DNA from: Paenisporosarcina sp050269735
Lineage (GTDB): Bacteria > Bacillota > Bacilli > Bacillales_A > Planococcaceae
Direction: 5' to 3'
Length of the DNA stretch: 64,000 bases
Assembly (NCBI RefSeq): GCF_050269735.1
Contig: NZ_JBNNIX010000001.1
Coordinates: 310,001-374,000, forward strand
Positions 18,123 to 26,840 of the stretch are shown here, one piece after another (within the stretch, counting starts at the first letter, position 1; every line of letters starts with the position of its first letter). A program made the position numbers and the translations under genes. Below the pieces are notes generated by a model. The model was not told the origin of the DNA. It saw only the letters and a program-made list of their open reading frames with translations, and did no database searches.

Positions 18123-19126
18123 TCGAAAAATCCATTATTCGTAAACAGCGAATACTGCTGATTGTCTTTTCATTTTTGATACTGGCAACTGCAGTGATTG
18201 GACTGGGACTCGGCTATTCATCCGTATCGTACGACCGCATTATCCCAACCTTACTTGGCCAAGGGGAATTCAAAGAAGAATTTGTGCTTTTCTCTGTTCG
18301 AATGCCGCGAATTGTCATAACGCTTCTGGCTGGAATGGCGCTCGCCTTATCAGGAGCTTTGCTGCAGGGAATTACCCGCAATGAATTGGCTGATCCCGGT
18401 ATCATTGGAATCAATTCAGGTGCCGGTGTGGCAGTAGCGATTTTCTTTTTATACTTTCCAGCAGAAGCAGGTACATTCATTTATGTCTTGCCTTTGGTTG
18501 CATTTATCGGTGCATTGCTGACAGCGGGTATTATTTACCTGTTTTCCTATAGTCGAACGACTGGTATGGAACCGGTACGCCTTGTGTTAGTCGGTGTAGG
18601 TATGGCGATGGCGTTGTCAGGTGCCATGATTGTCATGATATCTTCAGCTGACCGAATCAAAGTTGATTTCATTGCACGATGGCTAGCCGGAGGTATTTGG
18701 GGAACAGATTGGCCGTTTGTCCTGGCGATTTTGCCTTGGCTGATTGTGCTGATTCCATTTGCTTTAATGAAAGCGAACCGCTTAAACATTCTAGGATTGG
18801 GTGAACCTGTCGCGATTGGCGTCGGTTTGTCCGTTCAAAAAGAACGAATTGTCCTGACACTCGCAGCCGTTGCACTTGCAGCGTCCGCTGTCTCCGTGAC
18901 TGGTGGGATTTCATTCATTGGGTTGATGGCACCGCACATTGCACGTACACTCGTTGGTCCACGACACCAGCTATTTCTTCCACTGAGCTTACTGGTCGGT
19001 GGTTGGCTATTGCTAATTGCAGACACAATCGGTCGTAATATTATTGAGCAAAACGGACTTCCAGCAGGCGTCATGGTGGCATTAATCGGGGCACCTTATT
19101 TCATTTACCTGTTGACGAAGAAATAA
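18119..19126 (+). CDS. Iron-siderophore ABC transporter, FecCD-family permease 2
   Basis: A 335-residue FecCD permease paralogous to its upstream partner. It carries RMPRIVITLLAGMALALSGA near 61, ITRNELADPGIIGINSGAG near 86 and GISFIGLMAPHIARTLVG near 261. ATGA overlap with permease 1 indicates coupled translation. It completes the importer; a hairpin terminator follows at 19185. Confidence 0.92.
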   Translation: MIEKSIIRKQRILLIVFSFLILATAVIGLGLGYSSVSYDRIIPTLLGQGEFKEEFVLFSVRMPRIVITLLAGMALALSGALLQGITRNELADPGIIGINSGAGVAVAIFFLYFPAEAGTFIYVLPLVAFIGALLTAGIIYLFSYSRTTGMEPVRLVLVGVGMAMALSGAMIVMISSADRIKVDFIARWLAGGIWGTDWPFVLAILPWLIVLIPFALMKANRLNILGLGEPVAIGVGLSVQKERIVLTLAAVALAASAVSVTGGISFIGLMAPHIARTLVGPRHQLFLPLSLLVGGWLLLIADTIGRNIIEQNGLPAGVMVALIGAPYFIYLLTKK

Positions 19127-19184
19127 ATAATTCAACTTTCGTAGCATGAAAATACATTTACACAAGTAAATCCGACCTGAACGC

Positions 19185-19227
19185 AAAGACCCTGATGAAG
19201 TGAAGTTGTCACTTCGCCAGGGTCTTT
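19185..19227 (+). terminator. Terminator of siderophore transporter operon
   Basis: AAAGACCCTG pairs with CAGGGTCTTT, with a further inner GAAGTGA/TCACTTC stem; the T-run is short (TTTCTC). Confidence 0.8.
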
Positions 19228-19323
19228 CTCTTGGGCAATCCTGCCGTAGAACATCGGAATTTGATGTGCCCATGTTTAAGTGCTTTGGGTAACGAAAGAT
19301 TCGACACCTAGTCTCGAGAAAAC

Positions 19324-19360
19324 AACCTGCCAAAGATGTAATTTTGGCAGGTTTCTTCTT
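19324..19360 (+). terminator. AACCTGCC hairpin with T-run
   Basis: AACCTGCCAAA pairs with TTTGGCAGGTT, followed by TCTTCTTTTTTT. A hairpin with the same AACCTGCC stem precedes the matching repeat module at 34568, read on the minus strand. Confidence 0.8.
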
Positions 19361-19403
19361 TTTTTATCCGTTTGTGCGAAGCTTATTTAGGAGAAACCGA
19401 CTC

Positions 19404-19508
19404 TCAGTTGTAATAAATGGCGTTCACGTAGGAAAAATCGGCATTGACGTAGGAAAAATTGAGCTCCACGTAGGAAAAATCGACGTTCACGTTGTAAAAA
19501 CATCTTTT
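19404..19508 (+). repeat. 21-bp degenerate tandem repeat (ACGTAGGAAAAATCG type), copy 1
   Basis: The repeats CACGTAGG, GACGTAGG, CACGTAGG and CACGTTGT start at 19425, 19446, 19467 and 19488, each 21 bases apart. The leader is CTCTCAGTTGTAATAAATGG and the trailer TTGTAAAAACATCTTTTGG. Because 21 is a multiple of three, a spurious open frame (7-residue repeat with VGKI) spans the array. Related arrays lie at 34460 and 45971. Confidence 0.85.
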
Positions 19509-19524
19509 GGCATGTACTTCTTCT

Positions 19525-19618
19525 AGGGAAAGCCACGCCTGCACCAGTGCCTTAGGTTTTTAAAAACCGAGGAGGCTGGCGTTTCATCCGCGGAAAGCGA
19601 AAGAAATAGCCGAACACC
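19525..19618 (+). repeat. Degenerate copy of GC-rich dispersed element
   Basis: It retains AGGGAAAGCCACGCCTG, CGAGGAGGCTGGCG and TCCGCGGAAAGCGAAAG in the same order as the full copy at 1171. It directly follows the 21-bp array, as it does on the minus strand at 34340. The rest of the gap to 19855 contains a direct repeat (19692) and otherwise nothing I can name. Confidence 0.6.
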
Positions 19619-19691
19619 TTTTTTGGATTGAGTGCAGAAAATAAGAACACGAATTTTTATCCTGTTATATAAATTGATACTCTTTTTTAAA

Positions 19692-19723
19692 TGAGAGCGA
19701 GAATGAATCTTGTTAAAGCTTTT
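19692..19723 (+). repeat. Direct repeat, copy 1
   Basis: The first 22 bases from TGAGAGCGAGAATGAATC onward are identical to 20881-20902; the next ten have two mismatches. The second copy sits in the gntR leader. The two copies bracket the AT-rich gene at 19856. Confidence 0.8.
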
Positions 19724-19855
19724 CCCTGTTTCATTAAGTTCTTTGACAGTTAAATTAAACAGAAGAAAACACCTCATTCCATGGTAAAGTAGAGTTGTCG
19801 AACAACTACTACCAAATAGAAGAGGTGCTACCATTAGGGTAGGAGGTATGAGAAA

Positions 19856-20704
19856 ATGAAAAATGATGAAAAAGTAATACAATTAAACGATATAACACTT
19901 GTTGGATTTTATGATACAGACGATGAATATGAGAAGGTGGATTATTTTAGAAACATAAATTTATTAGAAGAAAAATTAGGCATAACTATCAATGATAAAT
20001 TTTATGTATTGTATGATGGTTCTAAAATGATGAATTTTATAGGAGTAAAAAAAGAAATTCCTACCTTAGATAACGATAAACTTGCAAACATTATAATTAA
20101 ATCAGGAAAATATTTAAAAGTTATGAGCGAATTATATCTTCCGACTTTCCCTTATATTTATTTGACTTATAATGTATTTGGCGAGAATTCACTATATGGA
20201 AACGCCTCTTTTTTTGAGGAGTTTTCTATAAAAAACAACAATAGAAATGTATATTTTCCGGATGTAAATCCAAATGAACATTTAGATTGGAATGGGAATA
20301 AACCATTGTCCAATTCAAAAAAGATTGTTAATGAATTCATTCAGAACTTTATAATCAATGAACCAGGAAATTATATTTGGGAATCGCAATTTAGTATTGA
20401 AAATAGAACCGTAAGTGTAGATAAATTGAGAAATATTATTACTCCTTTGTTAAATACAACTGTTTATATCCTTTTTGAAAATGGAGATTCAAGTTTACCT
20501 ATTTCTCACCGTAGAAGTGCAGTTTACAAGGTTAATTACAATGAAATAATCAATCATGAGTTTAAAATTAGACGTGGAGTTTCACCTAAGGATTTCTGTA
20601 TTTTTGATAACACTTACTCTTGGTTTATTGTTTCATCGCATGAGGATCTAGACTTTAATGAAAACCATTATATAGCTGGCGGTAAAATACTCGGCTATAT
20701 TTAA
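19856..20704 (+). CDS. AT-rich orphan gene of unknown function
   Basis: A 282-residue soluble protein rich in Asn, Ile, Lys and Tyr, with clearly more A+T than its neighbours and strong codon bias to A/T endings. No signal peptide or membrane segment is seen. The C-terminal FCIFDNTYSWFIVSSHEDL and GGKILGYI resemble, in style only, immunity or SUKH-like proteins that protect against polymorphic toxins. The start ATG follows TAGGAGG. Composition, isolation and the flanking direct repeats (19692 and 20881) indicate recent acquisition. No toxin gene is adjacent. Confidence 0.75.
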   Translation: MKNDEKVIQLNDITLVGFYDTDDEYEKVDYFRNINLLEEKLGITINDKFYVLYDGSKMMNFIGVKKEIPTLDNDKLANIIIKSGKYLKVMSELYLPTFPYIYLTYNVFGENSLYGNASFFEEFSIKNNNRNVYFPDVNPNEHLDWNGNKPLSNSKKIVNEFIQNFIINEPGNYIWESQFSIENRTVSVDKLRNIITPLLNTTVYILFENGDSSLPISHRRSAVYKVNYNEIINHEFKIRRGVSPKDFCIFDNTYSWFIVSSHEDLDFNENHYIAGGKILGYI

Positions 20705-20739
20705 CTCCCTGAGTGTTAAAGATCATATAGTTTGGAAAG

Positions 20740-20784
20740 AAGCCTTATTTTTCAATCGTAGTAGGTTGGAAAATTAGGCTTTTT
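20740..20784 (+). terminator. Terminator of orphan gene
   Basis: AAGCCTTATTTTTCAA pairs with TTGGAAAATTAGGCTT (two mismatches) and a T-run follows. Confidence 0.8.
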
Positions 20785-20846
20785 CCATTCTAATTCCTTA
20801 AAGCGGCCTATCTGTATATTAATTAATAATCTCTTGTTATCAGTCT

Positions 20847-20878
20847 AAGAGCTGTGGTTAATCCACAGCTCTTTTATT
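20847..20878 (+). terminator. Terminator upstream of gntR
   Basis: AAGAGCTGTGG pairs with CCACAGCTCTT around TTAAT, followed by TTATT. It insulates the gnt operon from upstream transcription. Confidence 0.85.
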
Positions 20879-20880
20879 AG

Positions 20881-20912
20881 TGAGAGCGAGAATGAATCTT
20901 GTAAAAGCGTTT
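20881..20912 (+). repeat. Direct repeat, copy 2
   Basis: Matches 19692-19723 with two mismatches, both in the last ten bases. This copy overlaps the candidate cre site, so it is probably the original and copy 1 the duplicate. Confidence 0.8.
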
Positions 20913-20915
20913 ACA
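20902..20915 (+). promoter_or_regulatory. Candidate cre site (CcpA) of gnt operon
   Basis: TAAAAGCGTTTACA fits the cre consensus TGWAANCGNTNWCA except at position 2. Gluconate catabolism is under CcpA control in B. subtilis, which supports the call. The duplicated upstream copy has lost the match. Confidence 0.6.
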
Positions 20916-20936
20916 TTTTGAGAATAGTCAATTACT

Positions 20937-20954
20937 ATACTTGTATACAAGTAT
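20937..20954. promoter_or_regulatory. GntR operator
   Basis: ATACTTGTATACAAGTAT is a perfect 18-bp palindrome identical to the gluconate operator I know from the B. subtilis gnt operon. It lies 28 bases before the gntR start, so GntR should repress its own operon until gluconate binds. Confidence 0.92.
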
Positions 20955-20981
20955 GTCGGTTATGAAGGTAGGCAGGTAATC

Positions 20982-21710
20982 ATGAGTGAAAATCAAAAAT
21001 ATATCTTTCCTGAAAAGTGGATTGCAAACGCTTCCACTGGCGTACGACTGGCTAGTGAGTTAAGAATAAGAATCATTGCAGGGCTGATTGAGCGTGGTAC
21101 CGTACTTTCGGAGAACAAGCTAGCAGCAGAATTTGAAGTAAGCCGTTCGCCTATTCGTGAGGCGCTTAAAATATTAGCATCGGAAAATATCATTCGTTTG
21201 GAGCGGATGGGTGCTGTAGTTGTTGGATTAACGGAAAAAGATATAAAAGAGCTATACGATGTTCGACTAATGATTGAAACGTTTGTATATGAACGAATCT
21301 TGAAACTCGATACAACTGACTTAGTCAAAGAACTGAGCAAAATTCGTGAAATGATGGAAGTAGCCATTAAATATAAGGATGCAGATGAATTCTCGTACCA
21401 AGATGTGTTATTCCATGAAACAATCGTTCGATCCATCAACCATTCCTATATCCTATTGATTTGGAACAATGCAAAACCGGTGATGGAAAGTCTCATTCTA
21501 TTATCGATGCGCATGCGAATGGAAGAGAAATTCGAAGATTATTCACGTGTCTTGAACAATCATGATGTTTATATTGAAGCGATTCAATCGAAAGACAGGG
21601 ACATCATGATTAAAGCGTTGCATCAAAACTTTGAGGATGTTCAGGAGAAAGTGGAAGACCTTTGGATGTCCCAACAAATGCTCACGAAAGAGAGGGAGCA
21701 AAATAGATGA
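20982..21710 (+). CDS. gntR: Gluconate operon repressor, GntR family (FCD domain)
   Basis: A 242-residue regulator with an N-terminal winged helix (LRIRIIAGLIERGTVLSENK then LAAEFEVSRSPIREALKIL, about 25-67) and a C-terminal all-helical FCD effector domain with metal-ligand candidates (DVRLMIE, HETIVRSINH). It precedes gluconokinase and gluconate permease with a four-base overlap, and the known operator lies just upstream. Confidence 0.95.
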   Translation: MSENQKYIFPEKWIANASTGVRLASELRIRIIAGLIERGTVLSENKLAAEFEVSRSPIREALKILASENIIRLERMGAVVVGLTEKDIKELYDVRLMIETFVYERILKLDTTDLVKELSKIREMMEVAIKYKDADEFSYQDVLFHETIVRSINHSYILLIWNNAKPVMESLILLSMRMRMEEKFEDYSRVLNNHDVYIEAIQSKDRDIMIKALHQNFEDVQEKVEDLWMSQQMLTKEREQNR

Positions 21711-23257
21711 CGAACTATATGTTAGGTGTGGATATAGGAACAACAAGCACGAAAGCTGTTCTATTTACTGAGTCGGGTGAAATCATTCATCAAGAGAATA
21801 ATGGATATCCACTGCATACACCGGATATTTCAACTGCTGAACAAAATCCAGAAGAAATATTTCAGGCCGTAGTTAAATCAATATCCAATGTCATGAAACT
21901 ATCCGGTATTGCTCAGGAAGAATTGCTGTTCATTTCATTTAGCAGTGCCATGCACAGCGTCATTGCAATTGATGAAAATGATCAACCGTTAACGCAGTGC
22001 ATCACTTGGGCAGATAACCGCAGTGAAGCCTGGGCACGAAAAATTAAAAAAGAGTTAAACGGTCACGAAGTCTATAAACGGACTGGGACGCCGATTCACC
22101 CGATGTCACCATTGAGCAAGATTGCTTGGATTGTAAATGATCGTCCTGAGCTGGCAGCGAAAGTGAAAAAATATATAGGCATTAAAGAATATGTGTTCAA
22201 AAAGTTCTTTGATCGCTATGTGGTCGATCATTCTTTAGCTTCTGCTATGGGGATGATGAATCTTAAAAATTTGGATTGGGATGAAGAAGCGCTGCAAATC
22301 GCGGGCGTCACGTCAGAGCAGTTATCTGAACTGGTGCCGACAACTACGATTTTCAGTGATTGCAATCCAAAGTTTGCGAAAAAGCTAGGGATCAGTCCAC
22401 AAACAGCCTTTGTCATCGGGGCAAGTGACGGAGTCCTTTCCAACATTGGTGTCAATGCAATTGGTAAAGGGGAAGTAGCCGTTACAATTGGTACCAGTGG
22501 AGCGATTCGTACGGTTATTGACCGACCTCAAACAGATGAAAAGGGGCGCATATTTTGTTACGCCTTGACCGAGAAACATTGGGTTATTGGTGGTCCAGTC
22601 AATAATGGTGGAATGGTTCTTCGTTGGATCAGAGATGAATTCGCCTCTTCAGAAGTGGAAACGGCAAAAAGACTTGGCATTGATCCATATGAAGTGTTAA
22701 CCAAGATAGCAGAACGCGTAAGACCGGGTGCAGATGGATTGTTGTTCCATCCCTACTTGGCAGGTGAACGTGCACCATTATGGAATCCGGATGTAAGAGG
22801 TTCATTTTTTGGGCTGACCATGTCCCACAAGAAAGAACATATGATTCGAGCTGCCCTTGAAGGTGTCATTTACAATCTTTACACCGTATTTCTGGCATTG
22901 CTCGAAGTGATGGATGAGCCTGTCGTTCGGATTCAGGCAACTGGTGGTTTTGCCAGATCAGATGTGTGGCGTCAAATGATGGCTGATATATTCGATCTTG
23001 AAGTTGTTGTGCCGGAAAGTTATGAGAGTTCATGTCTTGGGGCTTGTATATTAGGGCTATATGCTACAGGGAAAATTGACTCCTTTGATGTGGTTTCTGA
23101 CATGATTGGCAGTACATTTAAGCACACACCGATTGAATCAGATGTTCAGGAATACAGAGAGTTGCTACCGATATTTATTAACATTTCGCGAGTGTTGGAA
23201 AAAGAGTATTCTAGCATCGCAAAGTATCAAAGAAGTTTAATCAAAACTAACAACTAA
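21707..23257 (+). CDS. gntK: Gluconokinase, FGGY family
   Basis: A 516-residue carbohydrate kinase that phosphorylates gluconate to 6-phosphogluconate for the pentose phosphate pathway. The FGGY N-terminal phosphate motif GVDIGTTSTKAVLF is at 7-20. The linker MHPMSPLSKIAW-like segment (PIHPMSPLSKIAW near 128) and GTSGAIR near 264 complete the family pattern; the C-terminal adenosine site has ATGGFARSDVWRQMMAD near 411. It overlaps gntR by ATGA. Confidence 0.95.
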   Translation: MTNYMLGVDIGTTSTKAVLFTESGEIIHQENNGYPLHTPDISTAEQNPEEIFQAVVKSISNVMKLSGIAQEELLFISFSSAMHSVIAIDENDQPLTQCITWADNRSEAWARKIKKELNGHEVYKRTGTPIHPMSPLSKIAWIVNDRPELAAKVKKYIGIKEYVFKKFFDRYVVDHSLASAMGMMNLKNLDWDEEALQIAGVTSEQLSELVPTTTIFSDCNPKFAKKLGISPQTAFVIGASDGVLSNIGVNAIGKGEVAVTIGTSGAIRTVIDRPQTDEKGRIFCYALTEKHWVIGGPVNNGGMVLRWIRDEFASSEVETAKRLGIDPYEVLTKIAERVRPGADGLLFHPYLAGERAPLWNPDVRGSFFGLTMSHKKEHMIRAALEGVIYNLYTVFLALLEVMDEPVVRIQATGGFARSDVWRQMMADIFDLEVVVPESYESSCLGACILGLYATGKIDSFDVVSDMIGSTFKHTPIESDVQEYRELLPIFINISRVLEKEYSSIAKYQRSLIKTNN

Positions 23258-23261
23258 GAAT

Positions 23262-24623
23262 TTGGAGGGAATTGTTATGCCGTTATTGATTGTTGCAATC
23301 GGAATTGTCTCGTTACTTATTTTGATTATGGGCTTAAAATTAAATACGTTCGTTTCATTGATCATCGTGGCATTTGGAGTTGCTTTAGCTTTAGGTATGC
23401 CACTGGATAGCATTGTCGCATCCATTGAAGGTGGACTTGGCGGAACACTTGGACATTTGGCATTAATATTTGGACTTGGTGCCATGTTAGGTAGATTGAT
23501 TGCAGATTCAGGTGGAGCACAGCGCATCGCCATGACCTTGATTGATAAATTCGGAGAGAAAAATATTCAATGGGCAGTAGTCGTTTCTTCATTCATCATT
23601 GGTGTTGCTCTATTCTTCGAAGTTGGGATGGTATTGTTGATTCCGATCGTATTTACAATTTCCAAGCAATTGAAGGTTTCCATTTTACATTTAGGAATTC
23701 CGATGGTTGCCGCTTTATCCGTCACACACGGATTTTTACCGCCGCATCCGGGCCCGACAGTTATTGCAGGGGAGTACGGAGCGAATATTGGTGAAGTTTT
23801 ACTTTATGGTTTCATCATTGCAATTCCAACCGTTATTATTGCTGGACCTTTATTTACAAAACTTGCTAGAAAAATTGTACCTAACTCGTTTAATAAAACG
23901 GGAGATATCGAATCGTTGGGTGAACAAAAAACGTTTAACCTTAATGAAACGCCAAGTTTTGGGATTAGTGTATTCACGGCAATGTTTCCTGTTATTTTAA
24001 TGGCAATAGCTACGATTATTACCATGATTCAAAAAACAAATGGCATTGAAGATAACGCCATTTTTGCAACAGTTCGTTTTATCGGGAATGCTTCAACAGC
24101 GATGCTTCTTTCATTATTGCTTGCTGTTTATACGATGGGACTTGCTCGTAATATTCCGATGAAAACCATTATGGATTCTTGTTCCAAAGCGATTGCAAGT
24201 ATCGGTATGATGCTATTGATTATCGGTGGTGGCGGTGCTTTTAAACAAGTGCTGATCGATGGTGGCGTCGGGGATTATGTGGCTGAATTGTTCAGTGACA
24301 GCACACTCTCGCCAATCATTCTTGCTTGGATGATTGCAGCTATTTTACGTATATCTTTAGGGTCGGCAACTGTTGCAGCATTAACCACTGCTGGCTTGGT
24401 TATTCCAATGCTAGGTTCAACTGATGTCAACTTGGCGTTAGTCGTTCTGGCAACGGGTGCAGGTAGTTTAATAGCTTCACATGTGAATGACGCAGGTTTC
24501 TGGATGTTCAAAGAATTCTTCGGATTAACATTAAAAGAAACGTTTGCAACATGGACGTTACTTGAGACGATTATCTCGGTGTCGGGATTAGTATTTGTTC
24601 TATTGTTGAGTTTAATTGTATAA
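23262..24623 (+). CDS. gntP: Gluconate permease, GntP family
   Basis: A 453-residue membrane transporter with 12-14 hydrophobic segments. GntP/H+ symporter hallmarks are GLGAMLGRLIADSGGA near 70-85, THGFLPPHPGPTVIAG near 155-170 and GSATVAALTTAGLV near 367. It imports gluconate for GntK. The start is preceded by TTTGGAGGGAATTGTT. No gntZ (6-phosphogluconate dehydrogenase) follows, unlike B. subtilis; the operon ends at a terminator. Confidence 0.95.
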   Translation: MEGIVMPLLIVAIGIVSLLILIMGLKLNTFVSLIIVAFGVALALGMPLDSIVASIEGGLGGTLGHLALIFGLGAMLGRLIADSGGAQRIAMTLIDKFGEKNIQWAVVVSSFIIGVALFFEVGMVLLIPIVFTISKQLKVSILHLGIPMVAALSVTHGFLPPHPGPTVIAGEYGANIGEVLLYGFIIAIPTVIIAGPLFTKLARKIVPNSFNKTGDIESLGEQKTFNLNETPSFGISVFTAMFPVILMAIATIITMIQKTNGIEDNAIFATVRFIGNASTAMLLSLLLAVYTMGLARNIPMKTIMDSCSKAIASIGMMLLIIGGGGAFKQVLIDGGVGDYVAELFSDSTLSPIILAWMIAAILRISLGSATVAALTTAGLVIPMLGSTDVNLALVVLATGAGSLIASHVNDAGFWMFKEFFGLTLKETFATWTLLETIISVSGLVFVLLLSLIV

Positions 24624-24646
24624 GGAAATAAATAAGTTTAATAAGC

Positions 24647-24684
24647 AAAAGACGGCTGAAATTTTTTTCAGTCGTCTTTTTATA
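24647..24684 (+). terminator. Terminator of gnt operon
   Basis: AAAAGACGGCTGAA pairs with TTCAGTCGTCTTTT and T5 follows. The remaining 274 bp to the next gene contain no feature I can name. Confidence 0.9.
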
Positions 24685-24958
24685 TATTTTGAATTTAAAT
24701 CAACTTGCTTTTCCGATTGACAGGTGACCCAAGAGAAAAAGGCACACTTAACTTTTAATGTTGATTTTTATAAAAATTAGGGGAATAGGCTACCTTTCTC
24801 ATACTTGTTCGGCTCGGAACATGCATTAAGCGAAAATGTACGATAAATAGCAGTATCATTTTTCAGTGTCATTCAAAAAGAAGGGATTGATAGGGACTTA
24901 TCGAAATTAATAGAGAGTGATGAATGAATTTAATTTGTTAGGAGTTGGTGAAGGATGA

Positions 24959-25726
24959 GTGGGATTAGTATCTAGACATTTGAAACGGGATGAGGAGCTA
25001 CCCTTATTACGTACGCGACTTTTAGAAAGTGCTTTGTCCGATTTGACTGGTAATCCCAATGTGTTGGCCATTTACCTTGGGGGGTCACTGGGAAAGGGTA
25101 ATTTTGATACTTACTCAGACATTGATTTACATATTATTGTGACGCCTGAAACAAAAAAGGAATTTATCAAGAATAAACGAAAACGGTCTTCAACTTGGGG
25201 GAACGTGTTGTATTACGAAGAATCTTCACCCACTTCTCCAGTGGTTGTGACTCATTTTGATTGCTTTATAAAAGTGGATAGCTGGTATAAAACTCTGGAT
25301 GAAGTTATCCCTTCCATCTGGTTGAAGGGGTTAAAACCTTTGTACGATCCTTCAAACATCCTTGTTCTATTATTAAGGGAAGCCAATGAGCAAATTTACA
25401 AGGTGGAAGTGGAGGATATCTCATTTTGGAAAACAAAGGTTTTCGCCTTTCTACATGAAACGTATCGTGCTGTCATGAGAAACGAAATGTATTATGCCCT
25501 TTCCAATATAGATCGCGTGCGGTGGTTAATTGCGGACGGCTGGTATATGGAAGTGGACAAACATTTGGATAGTTCCTATGGGGTGTGGTCTAAAGTGGAA
25601 GGGGCTCGAAGCGAGTTGCAGGGGTGGCAACTGTCCCTACTAGAATCGTGGTCTTGTAGTCGCGAATCAAGAGAAATCATGAAAACTATGGCCAGCATGT
25701 ATCCGGAATTGTTTAGACTGAATTAG
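24959..25726 (+). CDS. Nucleotidyltransferase-domain protein (aminoglycoside adenylyltransferase-like fold)
   Basis: A 255-residue protein with the polymerase-beta-like nucleotidyltransferase motif GGSLGKGNFDTYSDIDLHI near residues 41-59 (GS then two Asp) and the third acidic residue in HFDCFIKVD near 101. The C-terminal half is helical. Relatives include aminoglycoside and lincosamide nucleotidyltransferases and many uncharacterised enzymes; substrate is not predictable. GTG 24959 follows GAAGG; the nearby ATG at 24955 is in a frame that stops at once. It appears to be a single-gene unit. Confidence 0.75.
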   Translation: MGLVSRHLKRDEELPLLRTRLLESALSDLTGNPNVLAIYLGGSLGKGNFDTYSDIDLHIIVTPETKKEFIKNKRKRSSTWGNVLYYEESSPTSPVVVTHFDCFIKVDSWYKTLDEVIPSIWLKGLKPLYDPSNILVLLLREANEQIYKVEVEDISFWKTKVFAFLHETYRAVMRNEMYYALSNIDRVRWLIADGWYMEVDKHLDSSYGVWSKVEGARSELQGWQLSLLESWSCSRESREIMKTMASMYPELFRLN

Positions 25727-25840
25727 ATCTTGTCCCAAAAAGTCGGAATTGATGATGAAGAAAAGAAATTCAAGGAGATTATCCATATGATATTGTGATG
25801 ATGGCCTCAATGTTTTTGGAAGTAGGAAAGGGTGAAGAAA

Positions 25841-26254
25841 ATGGATTTTTCACAGTCGATGGAATCAATCAATTATTTATCAGTTATAGTAGCAGCTTTA
25901 TCGGCTTTCGTTATAGGAGGTCTTTGGTATTCAGTGCTATTTTCAAAGTCATGGATGGTAGAGAATGGGTTTGATGAAGAAAAGTTAAAGCAAGGAAATA
26001 TGGGCATCATTTTTGGAGGGTCCTTTATTTTATCTTTAATCATTTCATTTGTCTTCGTGTTATTTTTAGGACCGGAACGTGATGCGATGTTCGGCGCTTC
26101 TGCTGGTTTTATGGCTGGACTTTTTTGGGTTGCTACCGCAATGGGAATCACGTATTTATTTGAAAGAAAGTCTTTGAAATTATTTTTGATTAATGCAGGA
26201 TACCATGTAGTGACGTTTACTGTTATTGGCTTCATTTTGGGATTATGGAGATAA
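25841..26254 (+). CDS. DUF1761 membrane protein
   Basis: A 137-residue protein with four membrane segments (about 12-32, 51-72, 78-98 and 112-134). The pattern NYLSVIVAALSAFVIGGLWY then SVLFSKSW at the N terminus is typical of DUF1761. ATG 25841 lies behind AGGAAAGGG. Function of the family is unknown. A terminator follows at 26292. Confidence 0.82.
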   Translation: MDFSQSMESINYLSVIVAALSAFVIGGLWYSVLFSKSWMVENGFDEEKLKQGNMGIIFGGSFILSLIISFVFVLFLGPERDAMFGASAGFMAGLFWVATAMGITYLFERKSLKLFLINAGYHVVTFTVIGFILGLWR

Positions 26255-26291
26255 CATGTTCCTTTGAAATTTAATAAAGTCGATTTTTGAC

Positions 26292-26328
26292 AAAGGCAGT
26301 TGAAAAACAAATTCAGCTGCCTTTTTTT
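26292..26328 (+). terminator. Terminator after DUF1761 gene
   Basis: AAAGGCAGTTGAA pairs with TTCAGCTGCCTTT (one G-T pair), then T7. Confidence 0.9.
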
Positions 26329-26409
26329 ATAATTGACTAAATGAAACGCAACGCCTATTTTGAACGTATTACTATAAAAGAAATCTTGTTAAGGAAGCGG
26401 GGAAAGAAG

Positions 26410-26805
26410 ATGATCTACTATTTATTCATGGGCATATTTATAATAATTGCCAGTATCTTCGTCCTTAAAAATACCCAAATCATATATTTGCTTTTCAAAC
26501 TTGGATTCAATTTCGATGTCATTAAGTTTATGGTCGTAGAATTAATGATGGTAGCCCTTGTCATAACAATTTTAGACAGTTTTGAATACACCACATCTTC
26601 ATTCGTTATATCATCATTCATTTTAGGGATGTTCTTACCAGCTGTTTTTGAAATCACCCAAAAGAGAAAACCAACAAAGATCCACAAAAAGAAATCTAAA
26701 AAGCAGTCTTCAAATGACTACGCCTGGAGCTACTACGGTGGGGGTAGTGACTGTGGAGATAGTGGAGGAGACAGTGGCGGTGACGGCGGAGGAGGTTGTG
26801 ATTAG
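26410..26805 (+). CDS. Small membrane protein with Gly/Asp/Cys-rich tail
   Basis: A 131-residue protein. Two or three hydrophobic segments (about 1-28, 38-56 and 62-82) are followed by a basic stretch with KKKSKKQ and a low-complexity tail of Gly, Asp, Ser and two Cys (for example GDSGGDSGGDGGGGCD). Such glycine-rich Cys tails terminate many bacterial membrane proteins of unknown role. ATG 26410 follows GGGGAAAG; a longer start at 26341 has no ribosome site. Confidence 0.65.
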   Translation: MIYYLFMGIFIIIASIFVLKNTQIIYLLFKLGFNFDVIKFMVVELMMVALVITILDSFEYTTSSFVISSFILGMFLPAVFEITQKRKPTKIHKKKSKKQSSNDYAWSYYGGGSDCGDSGGDSGGDGGGGCD

Positions 26806-26840
26806 TAATTATCAGTTCATATATATGGAGATGTTGATAT

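Noticed and set aside
19344..19526. 60-residue open frame with repeated VGKI
   Set aside because: It is the translation of the 21-bp array, which stays open because 21 is divisible by three; no ribosome site.
25740..25830. Possible coding remnant before the DUF1761 gene
   Set aside because: Short runs of plausible codons in shifting frames, but too short to support a pseudogene call.
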